From: Eustoma russellianum
Lineage: Eukaryota > Streptophyta > Magnoliopsida > Gentianales > Gentianaceae
Assembly (NCBI GenBank): GCA_036186865.1
Contig: AP025057.1
Span: forward strand, 22,890,348-22,954,347
DNA length: 64,000 bases
Direction: 5' to 3'
Under the pieces are notes generated by a model, which was given only the letters and a program-made list of their open reading frames with translations, did no database searches and was not told where the DNA came from. Of this stretch, positions 10,855 through 23,575 are shown one piece after another. Position 1 is the first letter of the stretch. Each line of letters begins with the position of its first letter. Made by a program: the position numbers and the translations under genes.

Positions 10855-12963
10855 CCGCAAAAGATCACCTAAGTTTGGGTACTAAAAGGTAATCTTGCAA
10901 AGGGTTGAAGGACCAACTCTTAAGGACCAAAAATAAAGGATACCTTAATCGATGTTACATATTGCAAGGAACACATAAATTGAAAAATACATCAATCAAG
11001 TAGTTTCTTGACAGCGGTTGTTCCAGGCACATGACGGGTGACCCGAGATTGTTCTCAAAATTGAAGAAGGTTACGAAAGGTGGATCGGTAACATTTGGAG
11101 ACAACAACGAAGGAAGGACTATCAGAAAAGGAACAATTGGAAACCCGAGTACTCTTCAAATCTCTAACATCTTCCTGGTAAGTAATCTATCCTACAACTT
11201 GATTAGTATCTCACAATTTCTTGATAATGGTTTTGATGTGTGCTCACTCATCCATATTGCAATACTGTAAACAAAAACAGAGAAATAGTATTAAAAGGAA
11301 AAAGAGAAGGAAACATTTTTACATTATCTATGGATAACGTGTTAGACGCTAAAGTAAAATGTTTTATGTCAAATGAACCTAATGTGAACTTATGGCATAG
11401 ACGTTAGGGAATCTCAATGACACTGTCATCTTTATTTGCAAGAAATAAAGTCCATTTATAGCGAGAAAAATCGTTAATGATGACACATGCATATTGTCGC
11501 CCACCAAGAATTCTAGTACGACTAGGACCATACAAATCAATGTATAATAATTATAAGACTCTAGATGTGCTAATTTTGTTCTTAGACTTAAGTGATTCAC
11601 GTGTTTCTTTGCCTTTAATACAAGATTCACACAACTTAAAGTTGTCTAAATCAAGTTTAGGCAATCCCCGTCTAGATTCTTTTGTTGAAGTTTCTCAACT
11701 CAGGATTAGGAGCGATAGAGGCGGCGAATTCAAAAATAAGGACATGATTGCATTTTGCGAAACAAAAGTTATTAAACAAATTAGGCATATGAAAATTACC
11801 AATGTATACAACCCCCTGGATTCGAAGATCTAAAGAATCCTAACCATCTGTACAAGCTTAAGAAAGCTTTATATGGTTTGAAACAAGCTCCAAGGGCATG
11901 GTACGATAGATTTGTAAACTTTCTCATTGCAAATACTTATCAAAGGTTGGACCATAGACAACGCATTATTCCTAAGAAGAAAAGATAATGACTTGTTAAT
12001 AGTTCAAATATACGTAGATGACATAATCTTTGGTTCAACCAACCCTACCTTAGTAAAGGACTTCAAAGAATATATGAAGTCAGAAATTGAAATGTCGATT
12101 GTAGGAGAATTGAACTACTTCTTAGGGCTTCAAATCAAACAAACCCCTCAAGGAATTCACATTACCCAACTTAAATATGTAAATGATATGATTAAGAAGT
12201 TTGTATTTGAAGAGTTGAAACCAACCCCTACTCCCATGAGTGTTAGCAACAAACTAGACAATAATAAAAATGGAAAACCTTTTGATGACACACTATATAG
12301 GTCTATGATTGGGTCATTATTATACTTAACCACGTCAAGACATGATATCATGTTTAGTATGTGTATGTGTGCTAGGTTTCAATGTTGTCCTAAGGTATCT
12401 CATTACAATGCAGTAAAAAAGATATTTAAATATCTTAAACACACACTCACTTAGGACTTTGGTATGATAGAAATGCTAAGTTGGAATACATGCATTTAGT
12501 GATACTGATTATGGTGGTTGCAAATTAGATAGAAAATCCACTAGCGGTACATGTCAATTTATAGGAACCAACTTGATCTCTTGGTTTTCTAAAAAAATAA
12601 GCTAGTGTAGCACTCTCTACCACCGAAGCTTAGTATATAGCCTTAAGCTTATGCACTACCTAAATACTTTGGTTTAAACAACAACTTAGTGATTTTGGCA
12701 TTAAAATAAATAAGATTCCAATTTTCTATGATAGCACAAGGGCAATCAATCTTTCTTGGAATCCGGTACTTGATTCTAAGGCCAAACACATTGAGGTAAG
12801 ATACCATTTCCTTTGAGACCATGTTCAAAATGAGGATATAGTCATAAACCATATAAGAACTAATCATCAAGTAGCTGACATCTTCACCAAACCCCTTAAT
12901 CAAGCCACTTTTGAAAACTTACGAGCCAAGTTAGACATGATAACCTACGATAGAATTGCATAA
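10855..12963 (+). pseudogene. pol: copia pol with inversion and large deletions
   Basis: Fragments in order: protease (D-S-G-C-S-R-H-M-T-G-D at about 11008-11040) and the following domain to 11270, frameshifted; integrase zinc-domain start to 11405 (NLWHRR); an inverted integrase segment; 11707-11790, integrase RSDRGGEF block; a deletion of about 1.2 kb relative to copy 1; RT from 11800 (PPGFEDL, LYGLKQAPRAWYDRF); 11927-12454, RT palm end with intact I-Y-V-D-D-I and the K-Y-V-N-D-M-I-K-K thumb; then RNase H in broken frames up to a stop near 12963. The RT half is less like copies 1 and 3 than the protease half is, so two related subfamilies may be joined here. Confidence 0.85.
11407..11700 (-). 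other. Inverted integrase segment inside the copia pol
   Basis: The reverse complement of this stretch reads as the normal plus-strand integrase zinc domain to early core (equivalent to about 1567-1860 in copy 1). The left flank matches copy 1 up to about 1548 and the right flank resumes at about 1908. The segment therefore sits in its proper place but backwards, with about 20 and 50 bp lost at the two breakpoints. Confidence 0.85.
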
Positions 12964-13328
12964 TTCTATCTTTTGCATGATTTGCAAAATAAAGGGGGAG
13001 ATAGAATAAGAACATGATTTTAGTTGAATAATATAATATTATTAAATTGGTATAAGTTTTAATGGGTGCTAGATTGACTTGAAGCACATGTTAAGGGGGA
13101 GAGTATAAGTTGAGGAGGAGCACATGAGCACATATGTTGGTTGAAAACATGAGTTTTGAAAGTTTGAAAACAATTGGTATAGAATTGGTGAGGTATTCAA
13201 AACAATGGTGAGGTTTTCAACACAACTCAATTGGTATAAAATTGGTAGATATGTGATAAACAATTGATAAAGAGATGTGACATTAAAATCATGAGGGTTA
13301 TTTTGAAAATCATCCAAAAGAGAGAGAA

Positions 13329-15879
13329 TGTTGAGTAATATATTTGGATAATTTTCAAGGTCATGATTTTAAGTGGTGGATACTTAAAAAGGTCATATAT
13401 AATGTCACAAATGATTAAAAGCTGAAAAAGTGAAGAAAAATGACATCGACCTCTCAGGTTATTGCACTTCGATCAATCAATGTACTTTGATCCCTCACAT
13501 CGATCGATCCATGTAAGGCGGAGAAAAACCAAGACCTTACTATGAGACATTGATCTCTAAATCTAAGACACATTGATCGATCGATGTATATCAGACCCTC
13601 ACTTCGATCGATCGATATAGGTCAGAGAAAAACTCTGAAACTCACTGTGAGACATCGATCTCTTAAGCTGAGGCACTTCGATCGATCGATGTCTAGGGTT
13701 TTTAAAAATTTTTTCTAAAATGTGATAAAATGGTTGTTTTCATTTTTATATGATTTATATATGTTAATCATGTTGTTATTATGTGTTTTGATGATTATAA
13801 ATGTCTTGTGACTAATGTGCCTTGGAAGTTTCTACAACTTACCAAAAAGGGCAAAATTGGTATTTTGAGTTTTGTAGGTACATGACATGGTGAAAATATT
13901 TCAAGGACACATTCATATCTTATTTATCATTACAAAGGTTGTTATTATATCTATTTCTGACCATCATGGTCATTTCTGGAGTTTTCTCTCACTAGGGGTA
14001 TTTTGATCATTTTACCCCTGAGGGTAGTTTCAGTATTTTTACTCAAGGAACCTCTTGAGTATATTATTATATTCATTCTGAAGTCATGTATGATTATCTT
14101 GAAGATTATTTGGTGGTTTTCTATTGTTTCTCTTATTTGATGATATTATCGACAGTAGCGGGATATGTGACTGGTTGTGATGTCACATTCTATTTTTTTC
14201 TTGAAGACCTTCGTATATGTGTTATTGGAGATTCTCAATCATCATTTTTCAGAGATTTTAAAGGTGTTAATGGTGTGGAATTCATCACAATATATAAGAA
14301 GAAATTGTGGGAATTTCGGTATTATATGTTGACATAATCTTAACTATTATTTGTTGATTTCTTATTCAAAAATCTGAGTTGATATTCATATATACAAGCC
14401 TCCAAATGTGTATTTACATGTGTAAATGATGGTGTATTTATTTTATGACTTTATGCCTAGTGGACCAACCAAAAAGAAGATAGTTGACAAAATTGCCAAC
14501 TTGGAAGATTCAAAAAGGGGGCAACGACTATGGCCTGTTTTTCAGCAGATTTTTTGGTTAAGTTTTTCTTGGTGATACTATCCCTTGGTATTATCTTCAT
14601 TTTTCAAAGCAATTCCAAGTCATTTTTTAAGACCAAACATTTGGCCATTACAAGTGCAAAGGTGGACCAATTGTGTTGTTTCATTTTGCCAAGTGTACAA
14701 GGTGTTTATGTGGCCAACCAATGATGTGAAGACACTTAAGCATTGATGATGAAGACATTGACAGATTGGAGGTCTTATCTTCAAGGCCCATTTCACACTA
14801 TAAATAAGAGGCAAAGGTGAAGAAGATGAACACACACTTGAAAGCAAAAGTTGAAGTTCATTGTCTTGCTATCTTCTTCTCTTCATTCTTGTTTCATTAT
14901 TTGTGTAGCCAAGGTGTTCTTGTGGTATTTTTTCTAGAGCTACAAGCCTTTTGTGTCTCATTTGTAAGATTGATTAGCCAAATCTATAAGGCTACATCAA
15001 TAGGTGATAGAGGTGTTGCAACCAAGATTTGCATAGAGGTGTTCATCCAAGTCTTGAATATGGTTGGTGTTTAACCCAAGTATCATGCTTGCATCTTGTT
15101 GTAATTTTGTTCATACCATAGTGAAATCCAAGGAAAGGTGTTCTTTGGGACTGGAGTAGGTCACATTGACTGAACCATGATAAATCTTTGGTGTTCTTGT
15201 CTTCTTTACATTTTATGTTTTTTTGTCCGTTTTCACTGCAGATTTCACACACCATCTCACGTTTTGAAAAAAAATAGTAAAACACTTTCAAAATTTGTGA
15301 TTTTTGGTGGAGTTATACTTCAGACTTTTAGCTTTTATTTACAACATGAATCACTTGATTTGAGCATAGGAAAGTTAGTCTTCCAGTCATTGCAAGATAA
15401 ATGCTCCATTCTGGTTGCAATCTGACCAGTTTTTAGAAACCTTGATTTCTGCTTTTATCAAGAATTGTTTAACGTCAGGGCCTTTTGGAAACATAAAATA
15501 GATATCCTAAGGAGTGTTTTGATATAAAGATCAACCATTTTAGTTAAGTATTCAAAGAGAAACACGTTTTCAAAGTTCAGCACTATTCTGTCTAATTCTG
15601 TCCAGATTGACAATCTGAATCTTTTTAATTGTTTGAAGGGCCAACAATCTTATTTTTATCTAATTTTTGGACAAAGTCTAGAAAAGTCATTGAATTTAAT
15701 TTCTACAAAGTTTTATAATTTTTAGAGTTATGCAAACTGATTTTTGAATTTTTCAAATACGGGTTCTGAATCTGAGGTGGTCTCAAATTCTGTTTTCAAA
15801 GGGGATTTTAACCAAGGGTAGTAGTGTAATTTCTGCTAACCACAAATCACCCCCCTATAGTGGTGTTATTGTAGGTGCA
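13329..15879 (+). repeat. Putative 3' LTR of copia copy 2 (related subfamily)
   Basis: A purine run ends directly before TGTTGAG at 13329, the same start as the other SIRE-like LTRs. The end near 15879 (CCCCCCTATAGTGGTG then GTAGGTGCA) parallels the terminal CTTCTAGTGGTGCC block of those LTRs, and an 'ACTGGAGTAGG' segment lies at 15149. The interior is strongly diverged from the 55693-58503 LTR. The start is less certain than the end. Contains only short spurious frames. 12966-13328 before it is non-coding with purine-rich tracts. Confidence 0.55.
13443..13697. repeat. 104-105 bp tandem repeat rich in TCGATCGATCGAT
   Basis: Units begin at 13443, 13547 and 13652 (104, 105 and about 46 bp). 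Each starts ACAT(C/T)GA(C/T)CTCT and carries palindromic CGATCGATCGAT-type cores separated by shared GAGAAAAAC and GAGACAT segments. Diverged but clearly in register. No coding potential. Confidence 0.85.
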
Positions 15880-16276
15880 TGGTCCAATATGACGAACCTA
15901 GGCGGATAGACTTGCTGAGCGATTCGTTATCCCGCACCCTGTTATTTACCATCATAGGATTGGGAGCTAGTTCAGGCACACTTAAGGACGAGTCAGGGAT
16001 GGAACAACAGTGATGACCTATGGATCTAGTGGATGTAGTTTTGTTCATGTTATCTCGGCTTTGTATCATAATTTTGTACTGGCGACACTTCTGATGTATT
16101 CGGATTTAGTTAGTTCTATGCATGTCGATTATGCTTTGTACATTTTATATTATTTCTGTGATTTTGATACATGTTATGTCGACATGAACATGAATGTCAT
16201 CGATGTCTTATACTTCTCGTAGCAGAGTACGGCGGGTGCACCATGCTGACACCCTAGTCCTGGGCACGACGCTACA
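15880..16276 (+). repeat. 3' end of the gypsy-type 5' LTR
   Basis: About 390 bp nearly collinear with 20876-21262: the GAACCTAGGCGGATAG start block, GTGATGACCTATGGAT, the GTGCACC block and the terminal GACGCTACA. It ends immediately before the primer-binding site, which identifies it as the 5' LTR. Confidence 0.85.
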
Positions 16277-16278
16277 GG

Positions 16279-16291
16279 TGGTATCATAGCC
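16279..16291 (+). other. Primer-binding site (initiator Met tRNA type)
   Basis: TGGTATCATAGCC starts two bases after the LTR end at 16276. It differs at one position from the usual TGGTATCAGAGC seen at 50346 and 37868-37879. Confidence 0.75.
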
Positions 16292-16945
16292 CAGGCTCTA
16301 GATGCACAGCGGGCAACATAAAGTAAGCAGCGACATGTAATAGGCTATGATCGTAGAACCTAAGCTATAATTGTAGAACTTAAGAAGAAATCGTAGAGTC
16401 TAAGCATATGATTCTAGGTTGAGTACGACAGCTTTAGAATAGATCCCTTAGACTGGTTTAGGGTAAATAACTGATAACCTGACCTTACTTAGTATCCGAT
16501 AAACTTAATATGGAATCTTAACATTTCGCCTGCTTTCCTTGGAACACTAATAAAACCCTTGAATTAAATGTTATTATGGTAAATAGACAATCTAGTTCAG
16601 CAAGACAAGTATCTTTAAGGAAGATTTACACAAAATCAGTAACATATCAAACAAGGAAGGAAGATTGATCAAGTAGCGGAGCAGGAAGCCAGAAGCTTGA
16701 GTAATTTAAGCAATTAATTTTACAGGCTCTTAACATCGAATAAGTACCCGTTAGTTGGATAACCAAAAGTTTTAGGTCAGAGCCATAAGTATGACTATGA
16801 AAAAGCATGTTCAAACGCCAAGCCGATACATCGGAAAAGGTTCGAAACATGTGATAAGGGTGAAATCAGTAGAATAATCTTAAGCAGTTGATTACGAGTA
16901 AACTTTCAAGATTCGAGGACCAAACTTTTTATAAAGAGGGAGGAA

Positions 16946-19900
16946 TGTTACGACCCGCACCCCTCGGCTAGTGGAAAAGATAACAAAAGGAATTACGACG
17001 GAATCAGAATGCGATCATGGTACCATGTTACACGGAATAAATAACAGTTGTGCCAAGCATTAAGACAAATAAAAAAATTAAATTAAATTAAATTACAATC
17101 TAAGATGATTAGGTAATCCAAGTAATAAATTGTATAAGAAATACAAATATGGACACAAGTTTTATTTTAATTGAAGAAAAAGAAAACAAAACGCAAGACA
17201 TGGAAAAATGAATATAATATTCTTAGAAGAAGAAAATAAAAAAAATAAATAAATAATAAAGGCCACAAAAATTTGGACATACGCTGGGAAGGGAGATACT
17301 CCCTTTTGTCATAACTTGTAAGAGGAGAAAAAAAAGGCAATGCAACCTAGGGTATCTAAAAAGCTTACAAGACAAGTACCTTTCTTCTTTTTCTTACACA
17401 AAGGCTTTTAACATTTTCTATCCCCACCTAACCAAGAAAAATTCTAACCATTCCCTCCCCCAACCCCAATAGGGGTGGCCAACGCCCTATTTGGAAGACA
17501 ACTCTTCCATTTTGTTTTAGCAACACTCAGCCTTCATTCTCTCCCTCCCACTTGCAAGCTTTATTCTCTCTCCCACTTGAAAGTTCCATCATGCCTTCCT
17601 CTCTTCCAAATTTTCCATAAAGACTAAGATAGGAATTCCTTCATTGTCCCCTAAGCCTCCAGATTCGGCCAACACTTGAGAGAGAGAGAGAAACCTTTTT
17701 CTACCATGCTCCACTCATTTCATTCTTCAATACAAGAAAGCCATCATTATCCATCCTTTCTTAAACAATAATTTCATCTTCATGTCTTCAACTTCTTCAA
17801 AAATCGTCCCCCTCACCAAGTAAATAAGAGAACTCCATTTTTCCACCATTATACTTGTGTACCTTCAACCAACCTTAGAATTAATCCCCATCACTTTTCC
17901 TATCAAGAAACAAACTTACCAAGCTCTTCCACTCTCCAAGAACCCTCCAAAACAAAGAGTTCCCAAGATGAGAAGAGGGAATTCCTCTTCTTCTCAAATT
18001 CATCCTAACCGTGAGCCTAAATAGGAAGAAGAACAACATTTTCCAACATTTAGTAAAGATCTAAGGTTGCATGCACAAGATTCACCAAGGTGAGGACTAT
18101 ACCACTATTTCTAAAAATCTCTCCATCTTTTCTCTTCTAAAAGACTTAACCTTGTCTCCTCCATCTTCTTCACCTAGGCCGTGAGCCACAAGGGGAGGAA
18201 GAAGATCATCCTTAAGTTGAAAAGGTAGGAGGATCTCAAGGTTTTCAAGGTGAGATTACTTAAGTTGTACTTTGGAACATCATTAACATCTTTCTTTTCA
18301 AAAGACTAACTGCTTCTTCATCTTGGCCATTTAGGCCGAGATTTACCTAGGCAAAGAGAAAAGAAGAAGTTTTTTCCCTCTTAAAGTGTAAGAAACAAAG
18401 ACAAGGCAAGTATATCTTCCTAGTTTCTTCATGCATGTATAAAAGAGAGTCTCTTAAGTTAACATTTAAGGGTGGATCATGCATGCACAAGATTAATTGG
18501 TGTAAACACTAAGGACTTGAAGAAAGAGCATTTGCATGTTCATCATCTTATGATCTTAACAAAATCATTTCATATGTGTATGATTATGATAATGGTGAAA
18601 GGAAAAAAGTGTCTCGCATGTCACTTTTATGATACCTACGAATGGTTATGCGAGTATGATGTAGTCAACATGATAGGCACACCCCACCTCACAAATATGT
18701 ATGTATATTTGCATATTGATGAAGTGTTTTGATGAGTCTAGGAAGATGAATGTACACAAAGTCATATGTATGAAATAATAGGTAAAGTGAGGTGTGTGTG
18801 GGGGGGGGGGGTATACATTTCGGTCAAAATGGTAAAAAGTATCATGATGATATTTTAAAAATTACTTGAGTATACTTACATGTGTATTCTATATGTAATA
18901 AATTAATTGACAAGATGCAATGGGTATTTACATGTGCAATGGGTATTTACATGTGCGTGTGCTCATTCTCAGTCAAATAGCCCCAATTGATATCATGTTG
19001 ATGTCTTAAGGAAATATTGTGTAACTACTTGCAACTTGTAATTATTTAATTAACAAAAAGGAGGTAAGAGGGTATGTATGTGAGCATGTGTGATTCGGCC
19101 TAGTGACTAGAAGAAATACCATGGTGATAATGTAATGATCAAATTACAAAGTGCATTGGTGTGTGAGGGTGCATAGTTTTGGTCAAGGGGCCATTTTGGA
19201 AATAGCTTTTGGCCAAATGGCCATAAAATGGGGTAATGGCCACTATATGAATTATTAGATGTATATATGGATAACTTGTTATAATCATATAGATATCAAA
19301 TGACAATATGCATAAGTGTGTGTGTGACTAAGTTTTGGCCAAATGGCCTATTGGTGTGTTATGATAATTTTAATATTCAATGGAAGGTGTACATATAGGG
19401 GTGAATATGTTTATGATCGTGTTAAATGTGTGAGAACGTGTGTGTGCATGTGAAATTTCGACCAGAAAGCCAAAAATTATGGATTTAATGATATTTATAA
19501 GTGCGTATAAAGATAAGTATAATGTATAAATATACATTACTTTGATATAACCGATTAAGAAATGAGAACACCAATGAATTAAGGAAGAGACCATTAAGAA
19601 GGAGGTTATAAAGAGAAAGATTAAGAAATTAAACAAGGAAGGGTATAATTGGAATTTCACTTAAGTATACGGCTTGATAAAAGAGCCAACCCTAGTATCA
19701 AGCTATGAATGTATTAGAGATGCGGAGACAGCCCAAAACCGAGCATTGTTTTATGCATACGCCAAAGAGATTTCAAAAGCGATATGTTTCATCTTATTAT
19801 GCATTTTTACGAAAAACAATTATCATGTGTACGTTTTAAAAAAAGTTTTTCACGATATGTTAGTAAGTATGATTTATCGCACGAGATGTTTTAAAAGGAT

Positions 19901-21262
19901 ATTTTTACAAACCGTACCCTACGTCGACTGACTACATGTGAGACACATTACGTTGTTACGACAGCTCATGTTCATGTTGGAGGCCGCCTGACATCAAGAG
20001 TAGTAGAGAGGATGTCAAGGGCTACTTATATTATGATACACCTCTTTATGGGTGTTTATGTTGATATGTTTGCTCCATGACCTCGTAATCTAGGTGAGAG
20101 GTTATGTGTCACAGGGGCGAGTTTATGTTTACGTTTGGCTTAGTGTGCCACCGTGTCTGAGACCCAGGGTCTGTGCCAAACGTATCCCCATTAGTCTATT
20201 TACATATGATGTAACACCGATGTTGGACCATCGGGATTCATAGATGGTACTATGACTACTCAAGAAGTCACTGTTAGTCTACAGGCGTATGATGTAACAC
20301 TGTGGTTGGACCACCGGCTTTCATAGACGGCACTGGGGACTACTCGGGGAGTTCAATCGCTGAGTCTTATGTACGTTTGTACCAGACACGTTATATCATG
20401 AGAACAGCTGTGTCAGTTTTGATACGATGAATTTTTACACTATCATGCCATGACGGATTTTTATAAAAAGGATGCATGGCTTTTCATCCCATGAGCATAC
20501 TGCATGTTTACCTGTGTCAGCCTACTGGACCTAAGCTCTGACCCTTAGTTGACCAAGGATGATAGTACAGTGTACGATGGACATAGCCACAAGAAAAAGA
20601 AACAGACTACTAAGTATAAGAAAAGAAAACACAACCATTTTATAACAACTTATTTTGTGATGTATTCCAGAGTTGCCTGTTTTTATGTATTCGCGCTGTA
20701 GTACCTTATCTGTTAGTACATGTTAAGTTATCTGATGTCATTGTCCATGTTATGCTTTGTGTACCATAAGTCGACTGTTATGATTTACCTGATCTAATTT
20801 ATTTATCTAACATTACATGGCATTTCATGTCACTATTCATATTGCATTTAATGTATACCATGCATGATTCACATGATGAACCTAGGCGGATAGAATTGCT
20901 GAGCGATTCGTTAATGCTCACCCTATTATTTACCATATCACAGGAATGGGAGCTAGTTCAGGCACACTTAAGGACGAGTTAGGGACAAAACAACAGTGAT
21001 GACCTATGGATCCAGTGGATGTAGTTTTGTTCATGTTATCTCGCCTTTGTATCATAATTTTGTACTGGTGACACTTCTGATGTATTTGGATTTAGTTAGT
21101 TCTGTGCATGTCGATTATGCTTTGTACATTTTATATTGCTTCTGCGATTTCGATACATGTTATGTCGACATGCACATGAATGTCATCGACGCCTTGTACT
21201 TCTCGTAGTAGAGTACGACGGGTGCACTGTGCCGAGACCCTAGTCTGGCGCGGGGCGCTATA
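16946..21262 (+). repeat. 4.3-kb gypsy-type 3' LTR
   Basis: Starts TGTTACGACCCGCACCC right after a purine tract and ends GCTATA at 21262, where the 5' copy ends GCTACA. No gene: only short unrelated frames. It contains pyrimidine-rich leader-like stretches (17380-18000), a run of 12 G at 18800-18811, and paired 'GATGTAACACCG/TGG' modules at 20209-20350. Related LTRs in the window are 44953-49210 and the solo LTR 42998-60658. Confidence 0.85.
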
Positions 21263-22145
21263 GGTCATATGAGGGTATCTTGGTCATACTACAACTTATC
21301 ATCAAACAGTACTTACCTATTTACATTCTACATATCATAACTTAAAGAAAATACCATTTTTACCCCTACAATGTACCAATCGGCCAAGGTATCCGAACAT
21401 CCCCCTTTTGGTCATTTCTCACCCCACGATACTTCCTTAACATGTACTCCATACACGTAGTCCATAATTCATAACTTAAGTGCCTAGAATACTTAATTTC
21501 TACTTATCTCAATATATCATCTAGAAATTTCATAACTTATATCATAAATTACATCTTATCATGTATTACACATATGATTATACATAACATAAAATAAAAT
21601 CATTTATGTCACAAAAGCCTTATTTAGCCGTGTATATGTATTTATGTATATACATATATATTATACATTTATATAATCATTTCATGGCATGTTATATCAT
21701 ATACACAACTTAGTCAATTTCATTTCCTAACATATATATTATACATATGTGTACATCCACAAAATATGTTAATACCATTTTTAACATATAAAAGGCTTTA
21801 TGGCAGAGACATACATACATATATAATATATATATATACACATACATATATCTCTTTTTACACATAGCACACATATGTGTATATAATCCAAAATAATCCA
21901 TTTTATTATGAAAATGCCTTCTTGGCAGTGGGTTAATATATATATACACACACACATATACCATCATTATATCTTTTCCTTCATTACACCTAAATATAAA
22001 CATAACGTAAAGTAAACACATATTTTTATAAATTTAACATATATATACTTATAACATAAGGTAAATACTTATTTATATGCATTATATATATGTTTGTACT
22101 CATCACTTGAATAAACCATAAAACCCCAAAAAAAGTCCTTATGGC

Positions 22146-22159
22146 CGAAAATGTATATA
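22146..22159. repeat. Target-site duplication of L1 copy 2 (left)
   Basis: CGAAAATGTATATA, identical to 24545-24558. It lies directly next to the poly-A side of the L1. Confidence 0.9.
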
Positions 22160-22597
22160 TTTTTTTAGTGGAAGGACGGGCGGTACCGTCCGGAGATTTT
22201 ATTAATATTGCCGTCACTTATGGCGGAGGAATACCGTGGTTACATATGTTCCCTATCTAAGAAAGGAGACTTTCCCAAACTATGCAATATAACGTTCAAA
22301 ATCTAAATTGAAAATGAATTACATTGGATAGCAGTATTGATTGAATTGAAAAAACTAGAATATTTGAAACAAAATGAAATATGGTAAGGAGTGATCCTGC
22401 ATTGTTGTCCCATGATCCGAGAGTGAAGCTGTGACATTGATGTTGGTGTGTCTATTAAGTGCAGATTGTCTATCATCATCCGACTTGTTAGATGTTCCAG
22501 AATTTTTGTGCTCGCAAAATTTGGAGCAGGAAATACATAAGAAGTATATAGAAACATTAATATAGATATTGTAAAATATGATTAGCCACTTACCGAC

Positions 22598-22840
22598 GTT
22601 ACCTTGGTCTATCATGAACCAAGGTAACTGCAAAGTAGAAGCGCCTAACAGCCAATTTGAGACTCCTTGCTTCCTGGCTTTGATTCCATTGACAGTTAGC
22701 CACATAACAAGCCTCAGCAGACAAGTAGAAGAAGTATTAGATATCCGTAGATTTGTGATATGGAATATAATGTAATACAACAAAGATCCAAAAAGAGAAA
22801 ACCATACCGAAGTTGCCTGCATCAATATGATACATGCAAC
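22598..22840 (-). repeat. Two hairpin modules in the L1 copy 2 3' region
   Basis: A perfect 11-bp stem (22598-22608 with 22618-22628, GTTACCTTGGT/ACCAAGGTAAC, 9-nt loop) and a second with a 5-bp GTTGC/GCAAC base (22812-22840). Both follow a TACCGA segment. They occupy positions like the modules in L1 copy 1 but with different stem sequences. Confidence 0.65.
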
Positions 22841-22871
22841 AGCATGATGGAGCAAGCTGTAAAGTTGTGGA

Positions 22872-23560
22872 TTATCGTCGAAGGACATATGTTGTAGAGT
22901 CAGTGTTATAGAATCCACACGTAGTAATGGGCAACGAGTCTTTTGTTAAAAAGAGTGCTGTCAACGGATATAATCGAGCATACTGTGCTAAATGATGAGC
23001 TACCATGTTCACTTCTCTTGGTATGTATCTAAGGTGGCTGCAGTGAGTTGCAAAAATTGCTGCAGACTTTGGAATTCTGTAATTGTCGATAATGATGAAT
23101 CTGATGTACATGTTATTTTTTGGCAGCCGGTCTCAATTAAAATGTTGTTATAGTTCTATCCAAAGTATATTAAACTGAATAGGATCGCTTGTATTTCTGC
23201 TCGTAGAGGAGGTAGATGAGGTAGTGAAAAAGAGAGCGCTGCAACCAATGTACCTTCACTATTTCGAAGTATAGCCCCCATTGTAGCATGATTTCGTCCT
23301 GCAGAGGCATCTACATTGAGTTTGAGTTTTCTAGTTGGAGGAAATTCCCATTTTAGAAGGCTTACTCGTTTGTTACGCATGTAAGGAATTAAACCATGTG
23401 ATATAAGAGAAGGATTGTTTGCGGCCAGCTTTGCTTTTGACAGCATGTGTGACCAATTATAGAATAGATGGCGTGCCATAGTATAAATTTTGGAGGGATG
23501 TATATCCGCCTCGCCAAAAACATTATTGGTATAGGCCTTCCATATTGCCCAACAGATCAT
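22872..23560 (-). pseudogene. L1 RNase H domain, broken in two
   Basis: Fragments 23560-23156 and 23111-22872. The first holds the linker and the start of RNase H: L-K-L-N-V-D-A-S-A-G with the first Asp and R-A-E-I-Q-A-I with the Glu. The second has the end, I-P-R-E-V-N-M-V-A-H-H-L-A-Q, again with His at the fourth catalytic position. The middle (third acidic residue region) is shifted and degraded around 23110-23160. Confidence 0.85.
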
Positions 23561-23575
23561 TATAGGGGCAACTAC

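Larger units (their letters stand above)
7281..15879 (+). mobile_element. SIRE-like copia copy 2, rearranged and chimeric
   Basis: Begins with TGTTGAG at 7281, homologous to the LTR start at 49594 and 55693. Order: 5' LTR interrupted by an L1, a deletion joining LTR to protease, partial protease/integrase, an inverted integrase block, a deletion into RT, RT end and RNase H, 3' non-coding (12966-13328), then an LTR of a different subtype ending near 15879. No gag and no primer-binding site remain. The left end lies in the minus-strand Tork-like pol (after TAATT). I could not find a matching target duplication at the right end, so the two ends may come from different insertions. Confidence 0.7.
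15880..21262 (+). mobile_element. Large-LTR gypsy-type element with non-coding interior (LARD-like)
   Basis: 5' LTR remnant (15880-16276), primer-binding site, 669-bp interior without open frames (16277-16945), purine tract AGAGGGAGGAA, then a complete 4317-bp LTR (16946-21262) starting TGTTACGACCCGCACCC. The interior end still resembles the chromovirus tail (TTCGAGGACCAAACTTT near 16911). There is no gag or pol at all, so it would depend on enzymes made elsewhere. The 5' LTR is cut at about 15880 by the copia LTR end, so no target duplication can be tested. Confidence 0.75.

Noticed and set aside
18800..18811. Run of 12 G considered as a G-quadruplex or structural signal
   Set aside because: A single homopolymer next to a (GT)n run in an LTR; better explained as a simple repeat and prone to sequencing error.
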